NCBI RefSeq assembly: GCF_000016665.1
Contig: NC_009523.1
Coordinates: 1,736,001 to 1,800,000 of the forward strand
From: Roseiflexus sp. RS-1
GTDB lineage: Bacteria; Chloroflexota; Chloroflexia; Chloroflexales; Roseiflexaceae
Reading direction: 5' to 3'
DNA: 64,000 nt
Part shown: positions 8,876 through 20,037 of the stretch, one piece after another
Numbering within the stretch: position 1 is the first letter of the stretch
How the letters are laid out: each line of letters starts with the position of its first letter
Made by a program: the position numbers and the translations under genes
The notes under the pieces: generated by a model
What the model saw: the letters and a program-made list of their open reading frames with translations, nothing else
The model's database searches: none
What the model was told of the DNA's origin: nothing

Positions 8876-9661
8876 TCAGGCTTGCCGTAGACCGACAGCG
8901 ACAAGGCGTCTGGTCAGCCATGCCTCGTCAACCGGAGAGAGCGGTGGCGGTGGAGGCGGCTCGCGGTAGTCAATGCGCAGGTCGTACCGTCCTTCGGCAT
9001 ACGCTTCGTTCAGCGCTGCACCCAGATCAAGCGGAACGTCGGGATCGGGATCACGGAGCGGAACCGGCACGACGGGCAGCGGGTCCTGTAATTGAACGGG
9101 CCAGATTTCCACACGCGGGCGCTGATCGGCGCGACTGAGCATAATAACATATGGTGTTGAGGGCCAGGGTGTTGCCAGCGAGGGCCGTTGCCCGCCACGC
9201 AGCAGATCGATTTCGATCAGATGTACCGGGCTGCGGATGATCTCCCGACGTTTGCGTTCATATGCATCGGCTGCATCGATGCCTGTGCGTTTGTTCGCCG
9301 GAGAGAGAAGTTCTATCGCCGTGACAACCGTTTCGTCTCTCACCGTGCGCACTTCGAGGCGGCTATAGCGCGTTTCGATCTCAACGTCCAGCGCGCCAAC
9401 CACCGGCGCTGGCGCGACGGTTGTGGCGGTCACGCTGCTCTGTTGCTCATGCTCGATGATGGCGATGTCGGGAACGAGAAACCGGGAAAGGTTGACATCG
9501 ATAGTCTCGAATGCTGTGTAAGGTACGATGACGGCCACGTACCGTGGGCTGAGACGAGGCTGGAGTTGCCGTCGCATGGCAGCAATCAGCCCGGCATGCA
9601 CATCGGGCCAGATCGCTGCCGATTCGAGATACGGATCCATGCCTGGGAATGGTGATTGCAT
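8876..9661 (-). CDS. DUF4058 family protein
   Basis: About 261 residues beginning MQSPFPGMDPYLE, the hallmark N-terminus of the DUF4058 family common in Chloroflexota and Cyanobacteria. The ATG at 9661 has AGGAGG directly upstream and is preferred over an upstream ATG at 9688. Conserved internal stretches include VTAIELLSPANKR and YERKRREIIRS, which resemble PD-(D/E)xK-like folds, but no activity is established. Function is unknown; the gene stands alone between an acetyltransferase and an arginase-family gene. Confidence 0.85.
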   Translation of the reverse strand: MQSPFPGMDPYLESAAIWPDVHAGLIAAMRRQLQPRLSPRYVAVIVPYTAFETIDVNLSRFLVPDIAIIEHEQQSSVTATTVAPAPVVGALDVEIETRYSRLEVRTVRDETVVTAIELLSPANKRTGIDAADAYERKRREIIRSPVHLIEIDLLRGGQRPSLATPWPSTPYVIMLSRADQRPRVEIWPVQLQDPLPVVPVPLRDPDPDVPLDLGAALNEAYAEGRYDLRIDYREPPPPPPLSPVDEAWLTRRLVAVGLRQA

Positions 9662-9801
9662 ACGCCCCTCCTGCGGGTATTGTAGCACGGATGCAGGCGC
9701 ACGATCTCTCGCATCTGCGCCAGATCATCGGATGGGGCTATGCGTACCCGGCGGCTCAGGCGGTATCGTACCGTGTTGCGTGTGCTGGCGAGTGGTGATG
9801 T

Positions 9802-10677
9802 CTATATCATCCCATACCGCGCCCACGCCTCAAGACCGGCGCGAATGAGCGCTGTGCCTGATGCAACACTGATGGCGCTGCCAGGACCGGCGCCGTACAC
9901 AGAAACGACCGCAAACGCGCCAACTTTGCCAGTCGCCATGACCGCCTCGATTGCCACGCTCACGTCAGTCAGTCCCGGTCCGTGCGGCTCACGGGTGGCG
10001 TGGTTGGGCACAAGCGCAGCGTCGAGGATGTCGGAGTCGACGTGGAGGTAGAGCAGATCGCAGGTTGTCGCAAGCGCCGCCAGGGGACCGGCGAAATCGT
10101 TCAGATCGACAATGGCGGTTTCAGTGGCGCGGATCAACTGCTCTTCAGGCGGGTCGAGGTTGCGCCCATCGACAAGCAGGATACGGTCGGTTGGCAACGG
10201 TGCGGTCATCCCTGCCAGATCGCGCCACTGTGGCAGCGCCAGCCCGGCGCACACCGCCACCGGCATTCCTCCCAGCATTCCTGAGAGGGTCGTGCATGGC
10301 GTGTTGTAGTCGCCGTGCGCATCGAACCAGACCAGCCCGATGCGCGTGTGCGGTCCGCAGGAGCGTTGCAGCCCGGCGATGACGCCGACGGCATGGGTGC
10401 AATCGCCGCCGACGATCAGCGGCGCGCGACCGATGGTACGCGCTGCGGCAACGTCATCGGCGATAGCGCGGCAGATCCATCCCAGGTTCGATGGTTCATC
10501 ATCGCTGCGCTGCGCCTCCGGCATCTGCGGTTCACTGATGGTGACCGGTACGCCGGCGGTTGAGTAGACGCCGGAAGCGGCGTAAGCGTCGAGCGCGCGC
10601 TCATCGCCTTCGGCTGGCTTGCTGCCGCGATACCGCACGCCGATGACCTGGAGCGCGGTGAGAGCGTGGGTTTTCAT
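9802..10677 (-). CDS. Arginase/agmatinase/formiminoglutamase-family hydrolase
   Basis: About 291 residues with the three metal-binding motifs of the ureohydrolase superfamily: GGDCTHA (GGDH-like), WFDAHGDYNTP (DAHxD) and HVDSDILDAA (DxDxxDP-like). These residues hold a binuclear Mn centre that hydrolyses guanidino or related C-N bonds. The third motif has Ala where a Pro is usual, so the exact substrate (arginine, agmatine or another) is open. The start MKTHALTAL at 10677 has AGAAAGG upstream; an upstream extension would overlap the mannosidase gene and looks non-coding. Confidence 0.8.
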   Translation of the reverse strand: MKTHALTALQVIGVRYRGSKPAEGDERALDAYAASGVYSTAGVPVTISEPQMPEAQRSDDEPSNLGWICRAIADDVAAARTIGRAPLIVGGDCTHAVGVIAGLQRSCGPHTRIGLVWFDAHGDYNTPCTTLSGMLGGMPVAVCAGLALPQWRDLAGMTAPLPTDRILLVDGRNLDPPEEQLIRATETAIVDLNDFAGPLAALATTCDLLYLHVDSDILDAALVPNHATREPHGPGLTDVSVAIEAVMATGKVGAFAVVSVYGAGPGSAISVASGTALIRAGLEAWARYGMI

Positions 10678-10724
10678 AGGCCTTTCTGAACTGGTGTCCT
10701 CGCAGGCAGGTCTCAGACCTGCCC

Positions 10725-13700
10725 CTATAGTCGTACACGAATCGTCTTGATCTCGAACGGACGCACGTTGCACTGCACCGTCTGACCGTCCACAGTCACC
10801 GGTCCGGTCTCGCGTTCCAGCAGATCGACCTCTACCGCCGACTCCACCGGTCGCCCGAAGTCGAGGCGCACCTGACCACGCTGGTTATGCGCTTCATACA
10901 TACGCACGATCAATCCATCACCATCGTCGGCGGTTTTGATCGTTTCAACCACGACATGATCACTTTCGACGCGCAGGAATGATCGCCCTTCGGCAGGAAC
11001 CTCACCCATGACCGTCACGGGGCGCAGCGGGGCATTCAGTTCATACGCGCGGCGGGTGACCTGCGCTTCGCGCCAGTCGCCAGCGTGCGGCAGCAGGCTG
11101 TACATAAAGCGATGCACCCCGCGGTCGGCCTGCGGATCGGGAATGACTGCCGATTTGAGCAGTGATATGCCCAGGGTGTTGTGGAGCAGACTGTGACCAT
11201 ATTTGCCGTTGTTCATCAGCGCCACGCCATACCCGCCCTCGCTGAGATCGACCCAGCGATGCGCACACACCTCGAAGCGCGCCCAATCCCAGCTGGTGTT
11301 GCGGTGGGTTGGGCGTTCGACTGCGCCGAACTGGATTTCGCAGGTGGCGCGGGTTGCGTTGAGCCGCAGCGGGAACAGCACACGCAACAGGTTCTGCCGT
11401 TCCTGCCAGTCCACCTCTGTATCGAAGTCGATCCGGCGACTGTTGCGCCACAGACTGATCCGCTGCCGGATCGTACTCTTGCCGAAGCGCCGCACGATTT
11501 CGACCGTGGCGCGCAGCGGTCCTTCTTCAACGACACGCCATTCGCTGATGTCGTGAATCGGGTACGGTTTTTCGAGATAGAACGGATCGATATCCCAGGC
11601 ATCCCAGAACATCGGGCGGTCTTCGTACAGGACAAGCTGGTTGCCGGTGGCGCCTTCGGCGATGATTTCGCGCTCATACCGGGCATCATAGAGCGATCCG
11701 ATTTCGCCGTGCGTATCGAACTCGATGCGAAACTCATCGGACGCCAGATACTCGCGACGAACAGTGAAACGGGCGGGCGGAGTCGGGCGGGAGACTTTGT
11801 CGATGGCAGTGTACCCGAATGCCGGCACGGACGCTTCCACCAGCAGCGCGCGTGTCCCATCAAGGTGCTCGACCGTCTGCGTCACGCCGGCAACCGCCGG
11901 TCGGGGGCGGTCATCGAGCGGAATGGCGACGCATTCGGTGCGATCCCACGCCAGGCTGTTGAACACTGCCAGGCGTGGCGTAGCGCCGTTCCCGTCACTC
12001 TCGGTCAGGTCGGTAATCGCAGCGTGGCGCACCGTCTCGACCGTTTCGCGCACCTCGGCAAACTGACGTTCACTCTCGACATACACCAGCGGCACTGAAC
12101 TTCCGGGCAAAATATCGTGGAACTGATTGAGCAGCACTGTGCGCCAGGCAGCGTCGAGGTCCGCCTGGCGGTTGATCGCTCCCTGCGTGACGGCCCAGGC
12201 ATTGAGCCATTCGGCTTCGCGCAGCAGGAGTTCCGCCTGACGGTTGTTCTGCTTGGTGCGCGCCTGACTGGTGTAGGTGCCACGGTGATACTCCAGGTAC
12301 AGCTCGCCGACCCACACCGGCAGCCGGGGATTGTTCCAGACGCGCTGCCGCAGGCGCTGGAAGTACTGCTCGACGCGACCGGGGCGCACAACCGGGAAAC
12401 CCGGCAGGTCGGACATGACCCGCGCCAGTTCGAGCATCTCCTCGGTCGGACCGCCGCCGCCATCACCGTGTCCATAAATGTAGAGCACTTCGTCATTGAT
12501 GTCCTTCTGGCGGTAGTGGTTCCACGTTCCGAAGACCTCAGACGGAAGCATGCTCCCGTTGTAGGTATAGAACTGCGCCTCGGTCGGGTTTGGCTTCAGC
12601 GGCGCGGACGTTGCCGTCACGAAATGCGCCAGCACCTCGGAGCCATCGATCCCGCGCCAGCGGAAGGTATCGCAGGGCATGCGGTTGAACTGGTTCCAGC
12701 TGATTTTGGTCGTCATAAAGCACGAAATACCCGCCAGACGCATGATCTGCGGCAGCGCCGCCGAGTAGCCGAACACATCCGGCAACCAGATAACGTGCTC
12801 AATAAGACCGAACTCACCCTCGAAGAAGCGCATGCCGTGGATCACCTGGCGCACCAGCGATTCGCCGCCGGTCACATTGCAATCCGGTTCAAGCCACATT
12901 GCGCCGACCGGTTCGAACCGTCCTTCAGCGACGCGCTGGCACAACCGCTCATACAATTCCGGATCGTCCTGCTTGAGGAACGAATAGGTTTGCGGCTGGC
13001 TCATGCTAAAGTGATACTCCGGGTAGCGTTCCATCAGGTGCAGCGCGGTTGCAACCGTATGCGCAATCTTCTGGCGGGTGCGCCACAGGGGCCAGAGCCA
13101 GGCGACATCCATATGCGCGTGGCCGGTTGCCAGGATGGTTGGGCGTTGTCCCGGCTCCAGGTTGGCCGTCAGCGTCTCGCGCAGAAAGGTCAGCGCCGCG
13201 CCAGCCGAAATGGCGAAGCGTTCACTCTGCCACCCCTCGCGCAGGTCGAGCAGGTTATACGCGCGATTGATCCGGTCGAGCAGGGCGTGCTTTTCCGGGT
13301 CGCTCTCGCGGTAGGTGGAGATGGCATCGAGCACCGCGTACATCACAGCAGTCAGGCGACCGATGATTTCGTCGCGCAGTTGCAATTCCAGCCCGCCAAA
13401 CGGACGGGGGTAGGGCGTATAGCAGCGGATCAGCGCCTCGTGTTCCCCCTCGTGCGCGCTTTCGGGGATCAGCGCAGCCGGGTGCGGCTCATCAATCCCG
13501 GCGAGCGCGCGCCCGTCGAGGTAGAGAATGCCCTCGATGCCAGCGTGCCCTTCCTCAGACCAGCGCAGCCGAACCTGCACCTGGCGTCCGCGCCATTCTT
13601 CCGGGACGCGCAGGGTCGTGCGCAGCCAGTGGGTATGCCCGCCATCGACCGGCATGCCCCATGGAAGCGGTTCATCCGGCTTATCGGGGCTCTGCGGGTC

Positions 13701-13898
13701 GCCGCCCCAGCGTTCACCGACCTTCAACGGACGCCAGGATGGATCATCGGGAGGCGGCGGCGGGGACATTGCGTTATCGGGTGGCGTGCCGGGCGCCGGG
13801 CAGGTCCACACATTGGTGATCGGGCGGGTATCGCGGATGATAGCGGCGCGCATCTCCTCCAGACGCGCCTTCAGTTTTTCGACGGTGAAGAAGAGCAT
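10725..13898 (-). CDS. Alpha-mannosidase, glycoside hydrolase family 38
   Basis: A 1057-residue GH38 enzyme that hydrolyses alpha-mannosides. The catalytic domain shows the zinc-site motif GHAHMDVAWLWP, the stretch WLEPDCNVTGGESLVRQ containing the candidate nucleophile Asp, and WLPDVFGYSAALPQI, HGDGGGGPTEEM. The C-terminal half holds the beta-sandwich domains of the family. There is no signal peptide, so it is probably cytoplasmic. Length fits bacterial family members. A lone gene just upstream (in transcription) of the arginase-family gene. Confidence 0.95.
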   Translation of the reverse strand: MLFFTVEKLKARLEEMRAAIIRDTRPITNVWTCPAPGTPPDNAMSPPPPPDDPSWRPLKVGERWGGDPQSPDKPDEPLPWGMPVDGGHTHWLRTTLRVPEEWRGRQVQVRLRWSEEGHAGIEGILYLDGRALAGIDEPHPAALIPESAHEGEHEALIRCYTPYPRPFGGLELQLRDEIIGRLTAVMYAVLDAISTYRESDPEKHALLDRINRAYNLLDLREGWQSERFAISAGAALTFLRETLTANLEPGQRPTILATGHAHMDVAWLWPLWRTRQKIAHTVATALHLMERYPEYHFSMSQPQTYSFLKQDDPELYERLCQRVAEGRFEPVGAMWLEPDCNVTGGESLVRQVIHGMRFFEGEFGLIEHVIWLPDVFGYSAALPQIMRLAGISCFMTTKISWNQFNRMPCDTFRWRGIDGSEVLAHFVTATSAPLKPNPTEAQFYTYNGSMLPSEVFGTWNHYRQKDINDEVLYIYGHGDGGGGPTEEMLELARVMSDLPGFPVVRPGRVEQYFQRLRQRVWNNPRLPVWVGELYLEYHRGTYTSQARTKQNNRQAELLLREAEWLNAWAVTQGAINRQADLDAAWRTVLLNQFHDILPGSSVPLVYVESERQFAEVRETVETVRHAAITDLTESDGNGATPRLAVFNSLAWDRTECVAIPLDDRPRPAVAGVTQTVEHLDGTRALLVEASVPAFGYTAIDKVSRPTPPARFTVRREYLASDEFRIEFDTHGEIGSLYDARYEREIIAEGATGNQLVLYEDRPMFWDAWDIDPFYLEKPYPIHDISEWRVVEEGPLRATVEIVRRFGKSTIRQRISLWRNSRRIDFDTEVDWQERQNLLRVLFPLRLNATRATCEIQFGAVERPTHRNTSWDWARFEVCAHRWVDLSEGGYGVALMNNGKYGHSLLHNTLGISLLKSAVIPDPQADRGVHRFMYSLLPHAGDWREAQVTRRAYELNAPLRPVTVMGEVPAEGRSFLRVESDHVVVETIKTADDGDGLIVRMYEAHNQRGQVRLDFGRPVESAVEVDLLERETGPVTVDGQTVQCNVRPFEIKTIRVRL

Positions 13899-14106
13899 GG
13901 CAACAGGTCCTCGGGCTAGAACGAACGGTATGTATCATACCATGAGTATATGGTCGCATTCGATCGCAAACAGAAAGGGATTTTGCAGTTCAAAGCGGGC
14001 ATCACGCTGGAGATGGCGACTGGCTACTGTGTTGCAGCGTGCGGGTGCGAGAGGTGGAACCAGACTGGCAGAAGCAGTTCGTGGAGCATTGTCGGACGGC
14101 GGAGGT

Positions 14107-14296
14107 CTATGTGCGTTTGAAATCTTCCCAATCAAGACCCAATTGACGTACGATATGTCGTATAGTGCCCATCTTGAGGTCTTTGCCACCCCAGTCCGGC
14201 AGGGTTGTGCCATTTGCGATGCGAACCGCCGCTGTGTCGGGGCAACTCTTGGCAGCCCAGAGCGCGCAGTTTGCGAGCAACCTCGTGGTATCTCAT
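14107..14296 (-). pseudogene. hicA: Frameshifted HicA-type mRNA interferase toxin
   Basis: Starting at the ATG that overlaps the hicB stop (ATGA), the frame reads MRYHEVARKLRALGCQE, then RHSGGSHRKWHN, the conserved His-bearing HicA core. The next base pair shifts the frame: the continuation TLPDWGGKDLKMGTIRHIV and QLGLDWEDFKRT lies in another frame and ends at 14107. Part of the loop between the two pieces is also missing relative to the usual HicA. Without frame correction the product would run out at a stop after 51 residues. This is either decay or a sequencing error in the GCCGGACTGGGG region near 14180-14190. Confidence 0.75.
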
Positions 14297-14553
14297 GCCC
14301 CGACTGCTGTTTCGATCCAGAAAGGAGTTTGTTGGTCAAAGGCGGCCTGGCGTAAGACGGAAGGTAGCGGACGCCCCAGATCTTCATAGGCTTCAACAAT
14401 CGCGCGCAGGGCGTCGGCGACATTGTCCAGCGCTTCGGCAACAGTATCACCCTCGGTAATCAGCTCAGGCAGGATAGGACAGGTTACAGTATATCCGCCT
14501 TCTGTCTGTGGTTCAAAGAGCAGAGGCAGTTTGTAGATTGTTCTGGCAGCCAC
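14293..14553 (-). CDS. hicB: HicB-like antitoxin (type II toxin-antitoxin)
   Basis: An 86-residue protein with the HicB N-terminal RNase-H-like fold: LPLLFEPQTEGGYTVTCPILPELITEGDT, followed by the helix EALDNVADALRAIVEAYEDLG. It lacks an obvious C-terminal DNA-binding domain, as in short HicB forms. Its stop overlaps the start of hicA by four bases, the usual coupled arrangement, though here antitoxin precedes toxin. Since hicA is frameshifted, the pair may be inactive. Confidence 0.85.
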   Translation of the reverse strand: MAARTIYKLPLLFEPQTEGGYTVTCPILPELITEGDTVAEALDNVADALRAIVEAYEDLGRPLPSVLRQAAFDQQTPFWIETAVGA

Positions 14554-16046
<1,493 letters not shown>

Positions 16047-16086
16047 TGATCACGCTCTCACAGACCCGGAGAAAAACGCTGAAGAT

Positions 16087-16116
16087 TTGTCGTGTCGAAA
16101 CATAAGTCTGTAATAT
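16087..16116 (+). promoter_or_regulatory. Candidate promoter for the type III-D operon
   Basis: TTGTCG at 16087-16092 and TAATAT at 16111-16116, spacing 18, lie 38 bases before the cas10 start in an AT-rich leader downstream of the IS. The match is by eye to the sigma-70 consensus; an outward promoter from the IS is an alternative. Confidence 0.35.
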
Positions 16117-16153
16117 AGAACAGATCTCACTCATCAACAATTCGGAGAAAGAA

Positions 16154-17797
16154 ATGAACCAGCCAGAAATGTCCACCGTTTTGCTCCACGGTGATATCGA
16201 TGCTATCAAAAACTATGTCTTTGAAACCTCGTCACTACCTCAAATCCGTGGTGGCAGTCAATTGTTGGTAGAGTGCGAGGAAGAGATTAAAGAGAAGCTA
16301 AAATATCTGGAAGAGAGTGAAATATACTGTTCTGGTGGTAGTTTCCTTTTCGCTATCCCTAAAAATCAGGTCAAAGAAGCGAAACAAGAAATAGAAAGGG
16401 TATGCTTGGAAAAAACAGGTGCTGCTACATTGACAGTAGTCTACGAGCAAAACCTGCCTCCCGATTCTCCCGATACATCCCCCACAAATTCATGGGCTCA
16501 GCGCCTCTGGCAAGCATACCTGGTCCAGGACGGCAACAACAAGACCTCCCCCAAGCCATTTGCCCGACGGATAGCCTTCCTGGCCGGCCAACTGCGAGAG
16601 GCCAAAGCTCAAAAAACCCGAGCTCCTTTCTGGGAAGCCCCGCCTTTTGGCCTGCGTTGTGACCTATGCGGCAAGCGGGTAGCAGCCCGGTTATGGCGCT
16701 CGCCAGAGGGAGAAGAGAAGCGGTTGTGTCTAGTCTGTTGGATCCGCTATGAAGCAGGCAAGGGGGGAGGGCAGTTCAATAACCGCTTTAAGCAATGGGC
16801 GGGATCCAAGGAACTAACCATTTCCGCACATCACCCGGTTGATCTAGACCATTTAGTCCAGAGTGCTCGCGGTCACCAGTACCTGGCTTTCCTCTATGCA
16901 GACGGCAATGACATCGGCGGGCTGTTACAGCGCGTAAGTGATGAGAAGGAATTGCGAGGTCTGTCAAAGATCCTGCGCCGTGCGGCAGAAGAGGCGCTCT
17001 TTGAGGCCCTTAGAAAAGTCTGCGGACAGGCCCTCCGTGATGCCGATTACTGGCCCTTTGAGATTGTCCACATCGGCGGTGATGATGTGACCCTGCTCAT
17101 CCAGTCCGGCTATGCCTGGGAAGTAGCGGTCGAGTTCCTGGATCGGTTTGAGCAGAAAGCCAACCAGGAATTGAGAGATGGGTTAGAAAGGCTGGCAGAT
17201 TGGAAAATCACCGCTTCTGTCGGCATTGCTGTGGCAGATTCCAAGTATCCCATTCGTTATCTGGAAAAACTGGCCGAAGATATGCTGAAAAAGGCCAAAA
17301 GAAGGGCCAAGGAGGATCCACAAAACCCTTGTAGTACAATCAACTTCCTCTGGCTTCCCAGTCCAGTAGCAGCCGAATCGGCAGATCCGTTGCTATCGTA
17401 CTACGAGCCTCGCCAGAACGTGGTCCTTACGGGCCGGCCCTATACATTGGAGGAAGCCGGGTCCTTGGTAGTCCTGATGGAGCAGGCCACTAAAATGCCA
17501 CGTAGCCTCCGTCATCGCTGGGCTGGAGCTCTGGAAAAAGGACTTTTTGTTTCCCTCAACACCATTTACTACGATATTGCTCGCCGTAAAGAAGGGGAAC
17601 GTCACATATTCCAGAACTTTTTGCAAGCTCTGGGAGATCTCGCATTCGTCCGAGGCATGACAAAGCTACCGGCGCCGCTGTGGGCGTTTGATAAATCTAC
17701 TGGAAAGTGGCGTACTGCTCTCCTTGATGTTCTAGAATTGACCGAACTACGCGCTACGCGCCCCGATGTTGAGGAAATTTCTGAGGAGTCAGTCTAA
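16154..17797 (+). CDS. cas10: Cas10, HD-less type III-D large subunit with intact GGDD
   Basis: A 547-residue Cas10. The first palm domain starts at once (HGDIDAIKNYVF, residues 12-23, then RGGSQLL), so the usual N-terminal HD DNase is absent. A zinc finger follows (CDLC at 169-172, CLVC at 192-195), then YADGNDIGGLLQR (248-260) and the second palm with HIGGDDV (GGDD at 308-311), the catalytic motif that makes cyclic oligoadenylates. HD absence with an intact GGDD fits the III-D description. It should signal to the three CARF proteins downstream rather than degrade ssDNA itself. GGAGAAAG precedes the ATG; its stop overlaps the next start. Confidence 0.93.
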   Translation: MNQPEMSTVLLHGDIDAIKNYVFETSSLPQIRGGSQLLVECEEEIKEKLKYLEESEIYCSGGSFLFAIPKNQVKEAKQEIERVCLEKTGAATLTVVYEQNLPPDSPDTSPTNSWAQRLWQAYLVQDGNNKTSPKPFARRIAFLAGQLREAKAQKTRAPFWEAPPFGLRCDLCGKRVAARLWRSPEGEEKRLCLVCWIRYEAGKGGGQFNNRFKQWAGSKELTISAHHPVDLDHLVQSARGHQYLAFLYADGNDIGGLLQRVSDEKELRGLSKILRRAAEEALFEALRKVCGQALRDADYWPFEIVHIGGDDVTLLIQSGYAWEVAVEFLDRFEQKANQELRDGLERLADWKITASVGIAVADSKYPIRYLEKLAEDMLKKAKRRAKEDPQNPCSTINFLWLPSPVAAESADPLLSYYEPRQNVVLTGRPYTLEEAGSLVVLMEQATKMPRSLRHRWAGALEKGLFVSLNTIYYDIARRKEGERHIFQNFLQALGDLAFVRGMTKLPAPLWAFDKSTGKWRTALLDVLELTELRATRPDVEEISEESV

Positions 17798-18468
17798 TGA
17801 GCCATGTCAAAATAACTATTCGTTTCCCATTGGCAACTTCATTTCATACGACCGGTAACCGCCGACGATTGGGAGTAGACAAGACTCTAGCTCTAAGCAC
17901 TGAAGGAGTACCAGTGCTTCCAGCCACAACGATCAAGGGCTTTCTACGAGATTGTGCCGAGACTCTGTTGCGAACTTGGGCACAGAGGGTCTGCTTGCCT
18001 CCTACCCCGATGACGATGTGTTCAGAGAAGAATCTTTGCATGGTCTGTCAGATCTTCGGTAACCCGCGCCATACCTCGCCACTGCGTTTTCGGGACGGCC
18101 AATTTGTCCAGAAACCAGACATCATGGAGCGAAGTGGAGTAAGCATCAGCCGCAGCCGGCGAGCGGCTCTGCCCCAGCGTCTCTTTTTTCTGGAGACTAC
18201 AGACCCGCAGCCGGGAGAGGTGGTTGCAACTATTGAGGGTGACTTTGCCGATACCGAGTTGGCACGGCAGGCGACAGCCCTGATTGTCCTTGCAGCCCGG
18301 TCAGGGTTTGCTATCGGCGCGGGTCGTACTCGTGGTCTGGGATGGCTGGAGAGAGACAAGATGCGGGTAGAGTCCAGGATCGATGATGAGCAGGTGGAAA
18401 ACAGCCTTATAGAGCAATATGCCCATCTGTGGAGCGAAGGCAAGCATGTGGTTGAAAATCAAACCTGA
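17797..18468 (+). CDS. Cas7-like RAMP backbone subunit
   Basis: A 223-residue RAMP protein of the Csm3/Cmr4-like group. It has an RRM-type N-terminus (VKITIRFPLATSFHTTG), the loop RRLGVDKTLAL with Asp28 at the position of the target-RNA-cleaving Asp, VPVLPATTIKGFLR and CMVCQIFGNP, then a terminal Gly-rich motif GAGRTRGLGWLE. It overlaps the cas10 stop by one base (TAATGA) and its 3' end overlaps csx10 by 20 bases. It is expected to hold crRNA and cut target RNA at one site. Confidence 0.88.
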   Translation: MSHVKITIRFPLATSFHTTGNRRRLGVDKTLALSTEGVPVLPATTIKGFLRDCAETLLRTWAQRVCLPPTPMTMCSEKNLCMVCQIFGNPRHTSPLRFRDGQFVQKPDIMERSGVSISRSRRAALPQRLFFLETTDPQPGEVVATIEGDFADTELARQATALIVLAARSGFAIGAGRTRGLGWLERDKMRVESRIDDEQVENSLIEQYAHLWSEGKHVVENQT

Positions 18469-19654
18469 AGAGCCCTTGATCATCGGTGAGGTACGGGCTG
18501 GTTCGCAGTTTCTTACGAGCCTTCCCTTTATCCCTGGTCGCCTGCTGCGAGGCTCCTGGGTTGAGCGACTTCTAATTCAGGGCGAAACGGAGATCCTGCC
18601 CAAAGTGCAATCAATTCGGATAGGTAATTTCTTTCCTACCACAGAATGGCGGAGTATGGGCTATGCGCTTCCTCTGCCGCTTACTGCTCTGACATGCAAA
18701 CGGGAAGGAGGATTTCACAGCGAAACTTACCCCCAGCGGCGCGGTCATGGGATTGTTGACACTCTCTTGCCTCACCTGGCATATGTTCTGTTGCAGGAAC
18801 GTGGTGCCCTCTTTGCAGCGCCCTTTGGCATCACGTGTCTCACATGTGGAAGCCGCATGGAACCGGTATCGAGTTTTTATACCGTGTACCAGAACGGCGG
18901 CCGATCTCACTATGTTCGTACGCGCTTACAATATCATGCTCAGACGAAGGTGTCCTTGAGCCGCCACCGCCGCGCTTCGACCGAAGGGATGCTCTATACC
19001 GCCTCTGCGCTCAGCCCTCGGTCGTCAAGTCCTGACGGTTCAGCCAATGAGGCTCCTTTGGTCTTTCTGGGGCGGGTATACGGCGATGAGAAAGCGGTAA
19101 ATGACCTGTGCCGGGCCGTGAACGGCGCGGCTATCGGTGCCCTGCACACTCGAGGCTACGGACGCATCCGGGTAGAGGAAGCTGAGGTCCGGTTGCCTTC
19201 TTTGCGGGAGCGGGTGAAGGCCTTCAATGAGACTCTGAAAAGGCTGTGGGCCGATTTGCGCACTTTGTCCGTCAACGATGGTGACCTCCCATCAGAACCG
19301 GAGGGGCTGTACTTTTCCGTAGATCTTCTCTCTCCGGCCATCTTGCGCGATCCTGTTGGAGTGCCCACCCTGGTTCTCTCGCTGAGTCTCAACGGCCAAG
19401 CACTTACACCGATCTGGTATCAGGCCCGGCCCGATTTCGCCGGGGGGTGGGCTGAAACCTGGGGATTGCCCAAGTCTACAAATCTGGCCGTCCGCATGGG
19501 TAGCGTCTATGTCTTCCGCTGGAACGGCGGGTTGGAGGAATTGATTGCCGCTCTGGATTCGATGGAGACTCAGGGCATCGGTGAACGTTGCGACGAGAGT
19601 TTCGGCGAATGTCTGATCTGTCATCCATTTCATCAGGAGATACAGGAAAGATGA
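18449..19654 (+). CDS. csx10: Csx10, Cas5-like RAMP of type III-D
   Basis: About 401 residues. The N-terminal RAMP domain (LPFIPGRLLRGSW) is followed by a Cys-bearing insert (CLTCGSRM), the middle Gly-rich segment HTRGYGRIRVEE and a second RAMP-like half. The C-terminus GIGERCDESFGECLICHPFH is the recognisable Csx10 signature. In III-D complexes Csx10 caps the crRNA 5' handle as a Cas5 equivalent. ATG at 18449, preceded by GGAGCGAAGG, is chosen because the upstream in-frame ATG at 18419 lies well within the preceding gene. Confidence 0.9.
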   Translation, partial: WLKIKPEEPLIIGEVRAGSQFLTSLPFIPGRLLRGSWVERLLIQGETEILPKVQSIRIGNFFPTTEWRSMGYALPLPLTALTCKREGGFHSETYPQRRGHGIVDTLLPHLAYVLLQERGALFAAPFGITCLTCGSRMEPVSSFYTVYQNGGRSHYVRTRLQYHAQTKVSLSRHRRASTEGMLYTASALSPRSSSPDGSANEAPLVFLGRVYGDEKAVNDLCRAVNGAAIGALHTRGYGRIRVEEAEVRLPSLRERVKAFNETLKRLWADLRTLSVNDGDLPSEPEGLYFSVDLLSPAILRDPVGVPTLVLSLSLNGQALTPIWYQARPDFAGGWAETWGLPKSTNLAVRMGSVYVFRWNGGLEELIAALDSMETQGIGERCDESFGECLICHPFHQEIQER

Positions 19655-20037
19655 GAATGCTACCCCCTCGTATTCGCCACGCAATTGAAAAGCAAGATGA
19701 TGAGCTGGTACAGATGGCTCACGAGCTAACCAAGAGTCTAAGTGGTGACAAGAGACGCCAACTGCGCAACATCCAGGACGTTGCCGAGAGCAGCGACTCC
19801 TGGAAGGCACTGGAACTCTTCATCCGCTATCAGGCTGCTCGTGGCGAAATAGACAAGGCGTGGGCCGAAAGCGCGATTCAACATCTGGGGGATCTCCAGA
19901 GGAAAGCAAAAGGTTTGGTCACTCAGGTGGCTGGAGTAGATGCCGGGGCCGTCCATCTGGCTCTGGTTTCTCGGGTTCTGGGTTATGCTGTGCGCTGGCA
20001 TACCTGGGACACGAAAGGCAGGGAGGTAACCCGATGA
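19651..20037 (+). CDS. Small helical subunit (Cas11/Csm2-like)
   Basis: A 128-residue, largely helical charged protein with no motif of its own; in size and position (between csx10 and a Cas7 gene) it fits the Cas11 small subunit that lines the target RNA in type III complexes. The ATG at 19651 overlaps the csx10 stop (ATGA), and its own stop overlaps the next start the same way. The name rests on context, not sequence identity. Confidence 0.65.
   Translation: MRMLPPRIRHAIEKQDDELVQMAHELTKSLSGDKRRQLRNIQDVAESSDSWKALELFIRYQAARGEIDKAWAESAIQHLGDLQRKAKGLVTQVAGVDAGAVHLALVSRVLGYAVRWHTWDTKGREVTR

Noticed and set aside
12117-13919. Long plus-strand frame of 600 codons
   Set aside because: Antisense shadow of the GH38 alpha-mannosidase; no recognisable motif.
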